From: an uncultured Clostridia bacterium
GTDB lineage: Bacteria; Bacillota; Clostridia; Oscillospirales; Oscillospiraceae
Length of the DNA stretch: 63,187 nt
Assembly: GCA_947165085.1 (NCBI GenBank)
Contig: CAMUZA010000006.1
Coordinates: forward strand, 1-63,187
Direction: 5' to 3'
A program made the translations under genes and the position numbers. The notes below the pieces were generated by a model. That model saw nothing but the letters and a program-made list of their open reading frames with translations. It searched no databases and was not told the origin of the DNA. Shown here in pieces: positions 14,972-23,403 of this stretch; position 1 is the stretch's first letter, and every line of letters begins with the position of its first letter.

Positions 14972-15020
14972 GACACCGTGTCAGCACAAGCATTATGCAG
15001 CGTTGCCGACACGGTGTCAA
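14972..15020 (-). promoter_or_regulatory. Promoter with two operator palindromes upstream of the tetR stub
   Basis: Minus strand: -35 TTGACA (15020-15015), 17-base spacer, -10 CATAAT (14997-14992). Two 11-base perfect palindromes, GACACGGTGTC (15008-15018, overlapping the -35) and GACACCGTGTC (14972-14982, just downstream of the -10), bracket the promoter, 36 bases apart. This is the arrangement of an autorepressed TetR promoter. A run of alternating A/T (15020-15034) on the other side could hold a divergent promoter. I see no gene in 15035-15186. Confidence 0.75.
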
Positions 15021-15186
15021 TATTATATATAATATGAAGATCAGAGAGCGCCTGCAGGCTCATGTCGTCGGGGTGCGCCCGGAAAAGGCGAGACTGCCCT
15101 TTCCGTCCTCGCTGCAGTGCGTTCTTTTCAAGGCGGGCTTTATACATCGCATGGAAATAACAGATTCCGGCGTGTCGAGCCTCCAA

Positions 15187-16080
15187 TCACTTTGCTGTCT
15201 CCTGCGGTGTTCTCTTTGTCACTTCGTATGTATCCCGCTCGATATGCAGATCATACTCCGTTTTCTCACCGGTTGGAGAGATCATCGTCAATACCGTGTC
15301 ACCGGCTCTTTTGAAATCGGCGTGGAGAAAATAGTCCTCCATAGCTTCATCATAATAGATGGAAACGTCGCCGTATTTTTCGTCCGCGAGAGAAACCGTC
15401 CAGGTATCATCAAACGAGTGCTCCTCGTTATTGCCCATGATCTCCGTGCTGTAAACGGGAGGGTTCAGCAGGCAGAGCGCCGTCAAAGCAATTACGATAG
15501 CCGTGCCGATTGTCACTCCCGCAATCCGGATCGTCTTATTCTGGAAAATCAGCACAGGATAAAGGGTGATAGCGCAGGCGCAAAACAGCGTGATCAGAAC
15601 GTACTTTGGCATGTTGAACTGAAAATCCGAGAAGTACGTGCAGTACGAGCTGGCGGTCAGCGCGATCATCGGCAAAAGGATCAGATACCCCCACCATTTA
15701 TCTTTCTTCATGTAGTAGCCGATAAAGCCCATGGGGAAACAAAGCAGCGTCCAGATAAACCAAGTTCTGTAATAACCGAACAACTGCCACCCGAGCTGGC
15801 TGAAGGGCACCTGGATCAGATAGACCAGCGGCTGACTGATCAAGAAAAAAGCGAAGCATTTGCATGCAGCGTCGAGGTTTGACTTGCTGTTCAGAATAAT
15901 CAGAATGCCAAATAGAATCCATACCTCAAAAGTCACGGTTATTGCATGGAAAGAGGTATAGCGCAGCGCAGGAATGATCGCCGCGACGGCAGTAAGTACA
16001 CCGGCGACGATTGCTGATACGATCAGCTTTGACCAGGTGAGATTGACTCCGCCGAAGAGCTTTTTTACCGTCTTAATCAT
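15187..16080 (-). CDS. Multi-pass membrane protein of unknown function
   Basis: 297 residues with seven hydrophobic segments spread over about 18-220 and a C-terminal region of about 75 residues that is probably extracytoplasmic (begins NPPVYSTEIMGNNEEHSFDD). The family is not recognised. It is the last gene of the leftward unit that begins with the STAS gene at 23403 and lies 23 bases after the PHP gene, so it may be co-transcribed with it. No catalytic motif is visible. Confidence 0.75.
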   Translation of the reverse strand: MIKTVKKLFGGVNLTWSKLIVSAIVAGVLTAVAAIIPALRYTSFHAITVTFEVWILFGILIILNSKSNLDAACKCFAFFLISQPLVYLIQVPFSQLGWQLFGYYRTWFIWTLLCFPMGFIGYYMKKDKWWGYLILLPMIALTASSYCTYFSDFQFNMPKYVLITLFCACAITLYPVLIFQNKTIRIAGVTIGTAIVIALTALCLLNPPVYSTEIMGNNEEHSFDDTWTVSLADEKYGDVSIYYDEAMEDYFLHADFKRAGDTVLTMISPTGEKTEYDLHIERDTYEVTKRTPQETAK

Positions 16081-16103
16081 AGTCGTTACCTCTTGCTTCT
16101 TTG

Positions 16104-16982
16104 CTATTTTCCCCTGTCTTCCAAAGCATTCACCCTGCTCAGGAAGCGGACCAGTCCTTCCGGCAGGACATCCGACGCGGTCATTCCTGTGCTGCCGAGC
16201 GTGACCAGCTTGTTTTTTCCGTGGTAGTCGCTGCCGGCAGTGACATAGAGGGTGTATTTTTCCGCAAGAGAGAGCACCTGCTGCCGGAGCTTCTCAGAGA
16301 AGCCGGAATAGAAGCCTTCCACGCCCTGCAGACCGAAATCCATCAATTTGCGGAGCCGTTGTTCCAGCGCCTCCCCGAGGATCAGCTCATCGCCGCTGCC
16401 GTAGCAGGGATGTGCCAGCACGGGGATGCCGCCGCTTGCGAGAATGCCCTCGATGGCCTGCTCGGGGCGGACATAATCCGAGCGAATCCGCAGCCGGTCT
16501 ATATACTCCTTGATGGCGGTCTCCTTCGTCGGCGCGTAGCTGTATTGTACCATCAGATTGCCGATGTGGGGCTTGCCGGGGTTGTCCAGCGAAAGCAGCG
16601 TTTGGATGTCTTCCGTCGAAAAGTCAAAGCCAAACCTCTCCTTCAAAAAATCCAGACGCATCAGCACTTTTTTCATGCGCAGTTTGTGGCCCAGCGCCAC
16701 AACGTTTTGGATCGGCGCAGCGCCCGGATCATAGCCGTAGCCGAGGATATGATACTTCCCTTCCTCGTCCTTGCAGGAAAATTCCACTCCCTGCAGAAAG
16801 ACCGGGTCTGCCGGCTTGCGCACGGCAAGAATCCGCAAGCAGCCCTGGATAGCGTCGTGGTCGGTCAGCGAAAACAGTCCAAGTCCCGCCTCCCGCACGC
16901 GCGCAAGCAGCTCCTCCGGCGCATCGGTGCCGTCGGAGACCGTTGAATGCATGTGTAAATCGAGTTGTTTTAAAAGTTTCAT
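16104..16982 (-). CDS. PHP-domain phosphoesterase (YciV/RNase AM-like)
   Basis: 292 residues with the PHP metal motifs: DLHMHSTVSDG (about 8-18), SLTDHDAIQG (about 38-47), GVEFSCKDEE (about 66), LAHPCYGSGD (about 193) and GSDYHGKNK (about 252). This matches the COG0613 group (3',5'-nucleoside bisphosphate phosphatase/5'-3' exoribonuclease). The start codon overlaps the stop of the upstream azoreductase-like gene (4 bases), so they are coupled. A housekeeping nucleotide or RNA role is likely; the link to the partner-switching genes is unclear. Confidence 0.9.
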   Translation of the reverse strand: MKLLKQLDLHMHSTVSDGTDAPEELLARVREAGLGLFSLTDHDAIQGCLRILAVRKPADPVFLQGVEFSCKDEEGKYHILGYGYDPGAAPIQNVVALGHKLRMKKVLMRLDFLKERFGFDFSTEDIQTLLSLDNPGKPHIGNLMVQYSYAPTKETAIKEYIDRLRIRSDYVRPEQAIEGILASGGIPVLAHPCYGSGDELILGEALEQRLRKLMDFGLQGVEGFYSGFSEKLRQQVLSLAEKYTLYVTAGSDYHGKNKLVTLGSTGMTASDVLPEGLVRFLSRVNALEDRGK

Positions 16983-17533
16983 GGTAATTCCGGCATTGCT
17001 TTCTGCAGAATCTGTTCCTCATCCGCACCATCGACGTCGAGACCTGCCGCCTGAATGAGGCGGACGTCCGGAATGCCGTAGAAGCTTCGAGCGAGCGCTT
17101 CGACATAGCCAAATCCAAACTCCGTCGGGACGAACTTACCGCCTGCCGTTGTCACATAGAAGAGCCGTTTTGCACGGCACAACGGCCGCGGCGCTCCCTC
17201 CGGCGTGTACTCGAACGTGATCCCCAGAACGTTGATCTGTTCAAAATACTGCTTAAGAGCCGCCGGGAAGGACAGATCCCAATACGGAGCGGCAATCACA
17301 ATCTGCTTCGCTCGCGCGAACTGCCTGGCAAGGGAAAACAGCGGCGCATCGAAGCGCCCGGCGGCAATCAGCGCGTCACGCTGCTGCAAAAAGGCCTCAT
17401 CGACCTTCGGAAACGGAACCTTCTCCAGGCGCAGTACTTCAACGTCCTCCGGAAGCTGACGCAGCAAGCTGTCCGAAAGCCGCTTTGTTCTCGACCGTGT
17501 CCGGACACAGGCGTCAATCAGTAATATACTCAT
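16979..17533 (-). CDS. NAD(P)H-dependent FMN oxidoreductase (AzoR-like flavodoxin fold)
   Basis: 184 residues with a flavodoxin-like fold: SRTKRLSDSLL (phosphate loop, about 13-23), IAAPYWDLSFPAALKQYFEQ (about 79-98, the FMN-binding segment of AzoR and NQO-type proteins) and YVTTAGGKF (about 125). It probably reduces quinones or azo compounds using bound FMN. It begins 55 bases after the triple-fusion gene and overlaps the PHP gene by 4 bases, so it is likely in the same transcript. Confidence 0.88.
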   Translation of the reverse strand: MSILLIDACVRTRSRTKRLSDSLLRQLPEDVEVLRLEKVPFPKVDEAFLQQRDALIAAGRFDAPLFSLARQFARAKQIVIAAPYWDLSFPAALKQYFEQINVLGITFEYTPEGAPRPLCRAKRLFYVTTAGGKFVPTEFGFGYVEALARSFYGIPDVRLIQAAGLDVDGADEEQILQKAMPELP

Positions 17534-17588
17534 TTCAGAGCAGACCTTCCTGTGTATTGTGTTTCAGGCGCACCGTGGCTGTGCTGCC

Positions 17589-19136
17589 TCAGATAGACTT
17601 TTTGATGCGCAAAATGTTTTTCCCGTCCTTGTATTCGTAGACTACATCGTCCATGAGCTGTTTCGTCATAAAGATGCCAAGACCGCCGATGCCCCGCTCT
17701 TCCGCAGAGAGTGTAACGTCCGGGTCCTCCTTTGCCAGCGGGTCGTAGGGGACGCCGTGGTCAATGAAAGTGATTGTCACACACAGCGGGTCGTCCGAGA
17801 CCTCCACGCGCACCGTCGCCTTCCCTATCTCCGGGCTGTAGGCGTAGCTGGCGATGTTGACGAAGATCTCCTCTACGGCGACCTCCAGCTGCATCCGTGC
17901 CTTCGGAGCGCAGTCAGTCGCCTCCAGCCGCTCGCCCAAAAACGCAAGGAGCTCTTCCAGGTTCTCCGGCACCGCCTCGATTTTCAGCTCATTCTTGTCA
18001 AACAGCAGGGTGTCGGTCTTATCCAGCAGCTCCAGCAGCTCGCTCTTCCAGTGCGCAATCTCGGCGCGGCCGGTCTCAGTCTCCAGTCCCTTGCGGCGGA
18101 TGGCGCGGCGGATCAAGCGGGTATAGCCGAGGATTCGCGCCTTGTCCTCCACCTCACGGAGCTTCGTCGGGCAGTTTGTTCCCAGATAGGCCGCCAGCGA
18201 CTTGCGCCAGAATGTCGTCGCGAGCTGCCAGTCAAAGCCCTGGAATTTCAGAATGATGTCGTGATCCAGCTCAGAAAAGCCGATAAAAGAGTTGTACATA
18301 GAAGCGAGCTCGAAGATGGGATGACCCACCGCCAGGGTATCCATGTCGATCAGCAGCACCTCGTCGTTCTGCAGCTCCAGATTCTTCGTGTGGTAGTCGC
18401 CGTGCAGCATGTGGTCGTCATGGGGAATTGCCGCTACCAGCGCAGCCAGCTTCTCTCCCGCCTCCTCGGGCAGGTAGTCCTTCATATATTTCGCCCAACC
18501 GAGGGCGGTTTCCCTCATGTCCGGCAGCTTGCCCGCGGGAACCTCGGTGCTGTGGATGAGCTTCAGCATCTTGACAAACTCCTCAACGCACCAGTCCAGC
18601 TTCTCCGGCTCCCTGGCGAGGATTTTAGCAAAGGAACGGGCGTTGAGCAGCTCGAAGACCGAGCCGTAGCTGTCGCCCACCTTCACCACGTCGTAGGAAA
18701 TCGCAGTCGGGATACCGAGGATCAGGGCGAGTTTTGCAACCTCGCGCTCGTGCTGGATGTCGGCAAGCGCCTCGGGATTGTTGTAGACCTTGACCACGTT
18801 GTCCTTGTCGATGCGGTAGATCGTGCCGTTTGCGCCGCGGCCGATCTCCTCCGCGCCATCCACAGAAACCACGCGGTACGCCTTCTCCACCGGCATCATT
18901 TCCGTGAAGCCGGTCATGTCCAGAATTTCATAAACGTCTGAGTTGACGCCTACGATCCGCAGCTCCGGGTGCTCCTTGCGAATGCGCAGAATCACCCGCA
19001 GTCCGGCGCTGGAGATGTAGTCCAGCGCCTGTGCGTCGAGCACGAGATCCGTCTGTCCCGCGATCTGCGCCTGGAGCTCTTGCTCCACCTGCGCGGCATT
19101 GGTTGAGTCAATGCGTCCTTTGATAGGAATTATCAT
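17589..19136 (-). CDS. STAS - APH-like kinase - RsbW-like ATPase triple fusion
   Basis: 515 residues in three parts. Residues 1-95: STAS domain with the anti-anti-sigma signature ISSAGLRVIL; Ser43 is the expected phospho-acceptor. Residues 97-380: an aminoglycoside-phosphotransferase-like kinase of the TIGR02172 type, with a glycine loop GRGANGTIYR (99-108), Lys116, catalytic loop HGDYHTKN (245-252) and metal site LLIDMDT (261-267). Residues 385-515: a GHKL ATPase of the anti-sigma/RsbW type with N-box VEEIFVN (421-427), G1 DHGVPYDPL (459-467) and G2 RGIGGLGIFM (481-490). The STAS substrate and the RsbW kinase of partner switching are thus in one chain with a small-molecule or protein kinase between them. 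It follows the MATE fusion gene by 46 bases. Not a resistance enzyme on present evidence. Confidence 0.9.
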   Translation of the reverse strand: MIIPIKGRIDSTNAAQVEQELQAQIAGQTDLVLDAQALDYISSAGLRVILRIRKEHPELRIVGVNSDVYEILDMTGFTEMMPVEKAYRVVSVDGAEEIGRGANGTIYRIDKDNVVKVYNNPEALADIQHEREVAKLALILGIPTAISYDVVKVGDSYGSVFELLNARSFAKILAREPEKLDWCVEEFVKMLKLIHSTEVPAGKLPDMRETALGWAKYMKDYLPEEAGEKLAALVAAIPHDDHMLHGDYHTKNLELQNDEVLLIDMDTLAVGHPIFELASMYNSFIGFSELDHDIILKFQGFDWQLATTFWRKSLAAYLGTNCPTKLREVEDKARILGYTRLIRRAIRRKGLETETGRAEIAHWKSELLELLDKTDTLLFDKNELKIEAVPENLEELLAFLGERLEATDCAPKARMQLEVAVEEIFVNIASYAYSPEIGKATVRVEVSDDPLCVTITFIDHGVPYDPLAKEDPDVTLSAEERGIGGLGIFMTKQLMDDVVYEYKDGKNILRIKKSI

Positions 19137-19182
19137 ATTTGCTTCCTTTCCTTGTAGACAGAGGCAGCAGCGCCGCCCACGG

Positions 19183-20937
19183 TCAGAGCACCAGGGTCAG
19201 ATTGTTCAAACCCACAGAATTGACATAGTTGGCCTGCTTCACCATACCCATGACCATACGCAGACCGATATGGGCGGCAGGATCGTCAGACCGGTGGAGG
19301 TCGAGATAGTTTGTGGGGTCAAAGTGAATACAGTTGTCGCGGATGCGGATGACGCTGCTCTCGTCCGAGAACACCACGCGGACATCCACGTTGTGGTCGC
19401 TGCGATCCTTGGTGAAACCGTGTTCGATAATGTTCACGGTCATTTCCTCCACGCAAAGACCGATCAGCATGGCGGTGCGGTGATCCATGCCCTTGCTTGT
19501 ACAGAAAGCGCACAGCTCCTCTGAGCTGTCGGCAGCCTCCTGTACCGAGCGCACCGCCCGTTCGAAGCAGTTTTCCGGGGCGCTTCCGAAGTCTGGCTCA
19601 AGCATACTGTAGGCGTCGGCGGACAGGCTCACGCTGCCGTAGTGACGCCAGACCAGGCAGGAGAAGACAAGAAGCGCTGCCGTCTCGCCGCACAGGAAAC
19701 CCAGCCATACACCGTTGACGCCCAGGAAGCGGCTGAGCACGAAGGCAAAGAGGACCGGGAACACAAGGTTCTGGAGCAGCGAGATCAGCTCGGTCAGCCG
19801 CAGCCGGTTCACACTCTGATAATAGTTTTTGAACGAGGAGTTGAGAGACGACGGCAGCATGGAGAGCACAAACAGCCGAAGACCAGTGACGGCAAGAGAC
19901 TTCGCCTCCAGATTGCTGCCCAAAAACAGCGTGATCAGCGGCGACGCCGCCAGAACGCCGACCGCCGTCACGACCAGATCCAGCACAACGGCGTTTTTCG
20001 TCATGACCTTTACCAGCTCCCGGATGGATCTGCGGTCCCGGTCGGCATAGAAGATGGCGCCCAGCATCATAGCCACGGAGCCGACGCCGGAGCCTACACA
20101 GTAGCAGATATTGCCCACCGTAGAGATGACGGAATACGCCGCAACGGCCAGATTGCCCTCCACCGACAGCAGCAGGCGGTTGAGCAAAAACACCAGCAGA
20201 ACCATACTGATCTGGTTGACTACCGTTGGGATGCCGCTGGAGATGAGCTCTCGCATGACGCTGCGGCGGATCAGACGAGGCCGCAGGCGGAACATAGAGC
20301 TCTTGCGGAAAAAATAGCTCGCGCCGATGAAAAATGCGATATAGTAGCTCAAGCTGGATGCCAGACCCATGCCCAACGTGCCGCCCCGGAAGACAAAGAC
20401 ATTCAGAAGGTCGAAGGCAATATCAGACACCGTCATGGCGATCACCGCCGCCACAAGGCGGACCCGGCTGCCGGAGAGCTGCATATACGGCACCATGATC
20501 TGCGCGCACAGGAATGCCGGTGCGCCGAGGATGAAGCCGAACAGATATTCCTTCGTCAAGCCGTAAACCGGGTTGTCCGGTCCGGGCTGTCCGGCGCCGA
20601 GCAGCGTCGTCAGCGAACCGAGAAAGACCAGCACCAGCACAAGACCCACAAGCGAGATCGCCGCAGCAAGAAAGACGGAGACGGTATAGCAGGCGTTGGT
20701 GTCCTCCCGGTCGCCACGACCCATGGACTTGCCGCAATAAACCTGCACGCCGGAGGCGATCATGCTGCCAAGGGCTGCAAAAACCAATAACAGAGGGCTC
20801 GCCAGACCATATGCCGTCATGGCCTCAACGCCGAGGAAGCGTCCGATCATAATGCTGTCGATCAGCATACAAAGCGTCACGGTCATGGAGGAGACGATCT
20901 GCGTTAGCAGCATCTGCCGAAAGAGCTTTTTGATCAT
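19183..20937 (-). CDS. MATE-family transporter fused to an RsbW-like domain
   Basis: 584 residues: twelve hydrophobic segments over about 1-440 with MATE-family features (QIVSSMTVTLCMLIDSIMIG at the N-terminus, YCGKSMGRGD, GIPTVVNQISM at the start of the second half), then a cytoplasmic GHKL ATPase-like domain (about 457-584) with N-box CVEEMTVNIIEHG (495-507). The nucleotide-contacting loops are altered: the G1 motif is DNCIHF rather than D-x-G, and the G2 region reads HIGLRM. The domain may therefore bind partners rather than hydrolyse ATP. The gene overlaps the SpoIIE phosphatase gene by 4 bases. The transported substrate is unknown. Confidence 0.9.
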   Translation of the reverse strand: MIKKLFRQMLLTQIVSSMTVTLCMLIDSIMIGRFLGVEAMTAYGLASPLLLVFAALGSMIASGVQVYCGKSMGRGDREDTNACYTVSVFLAAAISLVGLVLVLVFLGSLTTLLGAGQPGPDNPVYGLTKEYLFGFILGAPAFLCAQIMVPYMQLSGSRVRLVAAVIAMTVSDIAFDLLNVFVFRGGTLGMGLASSLSYYIAFFIGASYFFRKSSMFRLRPRLIRRSVMRELISSGIPTVVNQISMVLLVFLLNRLLLSVEGNLAVAAYSVISTVGNICYCVGSGVGSVAMMLGAIFYADRDRRSIRELVKVMTKNAVVLDLVVTAVGVLAASPLITLFLGSNLEAKSLAVTGLRLFVLSMLPSSLNSSFKNYYQSVNRLRLTELISLLQNLVFPVLFAFVLSRFLGVNGVWLGFLCGETAALLVFSCLVWRHYGSVSLSADAYSMLEPDFGSAPENCFERAVRSVQEAADSSEELCAFCTSKGMDHRTAMLIGLCVEEMTVNIIEHGFTKDRSDHNVDVRVVFSDESSVIRIRDNCIHFDPTNYLDLHRSDDPAAHIGLRMVMGMVKQANYVNSVGLNNLTLVL

Positions 20938-23093
20938 TTTCTTGTCTCCGATCCCTTGTACTCCAGACAGAGCATGGTTAAATCATCAAATTGTTCTGCA
21001 TCCTGCACGAAGCCGTCCACCGCGCCGCGTACCGTTTTCAGAACCTCTAACGGCGCCTTGTCCTGCGCCGAATTCAGCGCCTCGAGCATCCGTTCGGTCC
21101 CAAACAGGGCATTGCCTGCGTCTGTCGCCTCGGGCACGCCGTCGGTATAGAGGAAGAGCTTTGCGCCCGGCTCCAGTTGAAGCTCGTATTCCTTGTATTT
21201 TATGCCGTCCATGCCGCCGATGACAAAGCCGTGCTTGTCCTTAAACAGTTCAAAGCTTCCGTCCGGCTTTTTCAGTACCGGGTATTCGTGCCCGGCGTTG
21301 GCGGCGATGAGTCTGCCGGTGGAGAGCTCCAGAACGCCGACCCAGACCGTCACAAACATCTCTTCCTGATTGTTCGAGCAGATCGCCTGGTTGGTCATGG
21401 TGAGGATCTCTGCGGGCGCCTTGCCCAGCATGGCACAGCTTTGCAGAATGATCTTGGACGCCATCATAAACAGCGCCGCCGGGACGCCCTTGCCGGACAC
21501 GTCCGCCATCACCATGCACAGATGATCGTCATCCACAAGGAAATAATCGTAAAAGTCGCCGCCGACCTCCTTGGCAGGATCCATGCTGGCGTAAATGTCA
21601 AATTCCGCCCGATCCGGGAACGCCGGGAAGATATGCGGCAGCATTGCCGCCTGAATACGTGTGGCAAGAGAAAGCTCCGCGCCGATGCGCTCCTTCTCCG
21701 CGGTGATCTCCGTGATCTCTTTGATGTAGCGCTTCGTCTTTTTGGAGAGGTCTGCAAAGGCCTCCGCCAGCAGCTCGATCTCGTCGTTGGTCTTGTACTC
21801 GTCCTTCATCTCAAAGAGCTTGCCGCTGACGCTGCTGCTTTGGATGCTCTTTGTCATCTGCTCGATGGGCTTCACCATCCGTTTGGTTGAGATATAAGCC
21901 GCAATGAGAGAGAGCGCCAGAACCGCAGCAAACAGGATGAAGCCGAGCGTTCTTGTTTTGCCCACGCCGTCTTCAAATTTTGCGGTAGCTGCCTGGTTGA
22001 TGCCGTCATAATCTGCGAGCATCTGGACCTCCGACTGCTGGGTGAGCTGCTGATCCACAATATTCAGGACCGACCAGCCTACCGATGGCATTGGCGCGCC
22101 GACCGCATAGTACGCCTGCCCTTTCAAGTCAATGGTTCGAAGGCCGGTATTCTTGGTCTGCGCAAGTGCCAGTAGCTCCAACAGCGCTGGATCCTCCCGC
22201 AGGTCTGACTGCCGGTCGATCTCTTCGGCCAGAATGCCGCCTCCCTCCGGACCGAGGATCACGCGGCCGTTGCTGTTGACCACATAAGCGTAACAGCCTT
22301 CCGTACTGGTGCTGACAAAATCGTCCATGCTTTCCAGGACGACATCCAGTCCCACCACGCCGAGAAGCTCATCCCCTGCCCGGATCGGGATCGAGCAGGT
22401 CACCAAAAGTCTGCCGGAAAAGGTGTCGGGCATTACGTCCGTGTAATTCAGTCCGTCCGCTTCGATCGCTCCGGTGTACCAGGGACGCTCCCGCACAGGG
22501 AAAGACAAGGGCCGTCCGGTTTCATCCAGCTTCACCGCCGCCTTTTCATCCACGCAGAGAAATGTGCCGTCCTCCAGTCCGATAAAGCAGCCGTCGATCT
22601 TTTCGGAGTTGCTGTGCATGGCGATCATCGGGCTGCTCAGGTGAGCAATCACGCCGAGAAGCTCCGACTGCGTATAATCCACGCCCTCCTCGGTGAGGAC
22701 GTAAGCCGCGCTTGCGCCGTCCATGGACGCAAGCGGCGGAGAAACCGGCTGCGGAATGACGTCTTCACGTTTCTCCAGCAGGCTCTGCGCCATAGACTGC
22801 AGCGTATACAGATTCCGGGTAATTTCCAAAAAATCGTTGTCGGCAAGCTGCGCCTGGAGCTGTGTGGTCGACGTAAGGGAGCCGTCGATCACCGCACGCA
22901 TGGTCTGCGAGGAAAGCGTCGATATCGACGTTTGCTGCTCCGTTCTCGTGTCCTCCACGACCCGGACGAGCTGCCGGTTTTGATATAAGCTGATCCCGGT
23001 GAACATGGCGCACGCCAGAAGAAGCACCAAAAGCACCAGCCGGAGGGTTTTGCGCTGGACGCCGCCGAAGGTGATTCCAAAAATCTTTTTCAT
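20934..23093 (-). CDS. Membrane sensor SpoIIE/RsbU-type phosphatase (dCache-HAMP-PP2C)
   Basis: 719 residues: TM1 (about 17-36), an extracytoplasmic sensor of about 340 residues of the dCache type (FPVRERPWYTGAI at about 198-210 is its usual signature), TM2 (382-402), HAMP (about 403-455), a short coiled coil and a PP2C/SpoIIE phosphatase domain (about 470-715) with metal sites EVGGDFYD (509-516), ADVSGKGVPAAL (530-541) and QFDDLTML near the C-terminus. It should sense an extracellular small molecule and dephosphorylate a STAS protein; the STAS gene lies 10 bases upstream. The 3' end overlaps the MATE fusion gene by 4 bases. Confidence 0.94.
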   Translation of the reverse strand: MKKIFGITFGGVQRKTLRLVLLVLLLACAMFTGISLYQNRQLVRVVEDTRTEQQTSISTLSSQTMRAVIDGSLTSTTQLQAQLADNDFLEITRNLYTLQSMAQSLLEKREDVIPQPVSPPLASMDGASAAYVLTEEGVDYTQSELLGVIAHLSSPMIAMHSNSEKIDGCFIGLEDGTFLCVDEKAAVKLDETGRPLSFPVRERPWYTGAIEADGLNYTDVMPDTFSGRLLVTCSIPIRAGDELLGVVGLDVVLESMDDFVSTSTEGCYAYVVNSNGRVILGPEGGGILAEEIDRQSDLREDPALLELLALAQTKNTGLRTIDLKGQAYYAVGAPMPSVGWSVLNIVDQQLTQQSEVQMLADYDGINQAATAKFEDGVGKTRTLGFILFAAVLALSLIAAYISTKRMVKPIEQMTKSIQSSSVSGKLFEMKDEYKTNDEIELLAEAFADLSKKTKRYIKEITEITAEKERIGAELSLATRIQAAMLPHIFPAFPDRAEFDIYASMDPAKEVGGDFYDYFLVDDDHLCMVMADVSGKGVPAALFMMASKIILQSCAMLGKAPAEILTMTNQAICSNNQEEMFVTVWVGVLELSTGRLIAANAGHEYPVLKKPDGSFELFKDKHGFVIGGMDGIKYKEYELQLEPGAKLFLYTDGVPEATDAGNALFGTERMLEALNSAQDKAPLEVLKTVRGAVDGFVQDAEQFDDLTMLCLEYKGSETRK

Positions 23094-23103
23094 AATGCGG
23101 TCC

Positions 23104-23403
23104 TTATGCGATCGTCAGAATATCGACGAAGCCCGTAACCTCAAAAATCTCCAGAACAGTCTCATTAACGTTCGTCAGCTTCATGCTGCCCTGCTTGTTC
23201 ATCTGCTTCTGTGCAGAAAGCAGCACGCGCAGCCCAGCAGAGGAGATGTAGTCCAGCTTGGCAAAATCCAGAGTCAGCGCAGTCAGTCCGGGAATCGTAT
23301 CCCGCACGACCTGCTCCAGCTCCGGGGCGGTCATCGTGTCAAGACGACCTTCCAGAGAAAGCGTTCCGCGTCCGTCTTCGATGGTTTTCGTGATGTTCAG
23401 CAT
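23104..23403 (-). CDS. STAS-domain anti-anti-sigma factor (RsbV/SpoIIAA-like)
   Basis: 99 residues forming one STAS domain. The conserved loop LDYISSAGLRVLL (50-62) holds the expected phospho-Ser55. AGGAGG lies 7 bases before the ATG. It heads the partner-switching unit and is the likely substrate of the SpoIIE-type phosphatase next door and of the RsbW-like domain(s) downstream. No sigma factor or free RsbW gene is in the window, so the downstream target is either encoded elsewhere or is not a sigma factor. Confidence 0.94.
   Translation of the reverse strand: MLNITKTIEDGRGTLSLEGRLDTMTAPELEQVVRDTIPGLTALTLDFAKLDYISSAGLRVLLSAQKQMNKQGSMKLTNVNETVLEIFEVTGFVDILTIA

Noticed and set aside
14746-15186. 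Minus-strand frame joining the tetR region and the intergenic DNA downstream
   Set aside because: It overlaps the promoter and operators in a different frame and contains no recognisable domain.
17589-19136. Aminoglycoside resistance gene
   Set aside because: The APH fold is shared by many kinases; here it is fused to STAS and GHKL domains in a regulatory unit and is TIGR02172-like. The same caution applies to 44904-46064.
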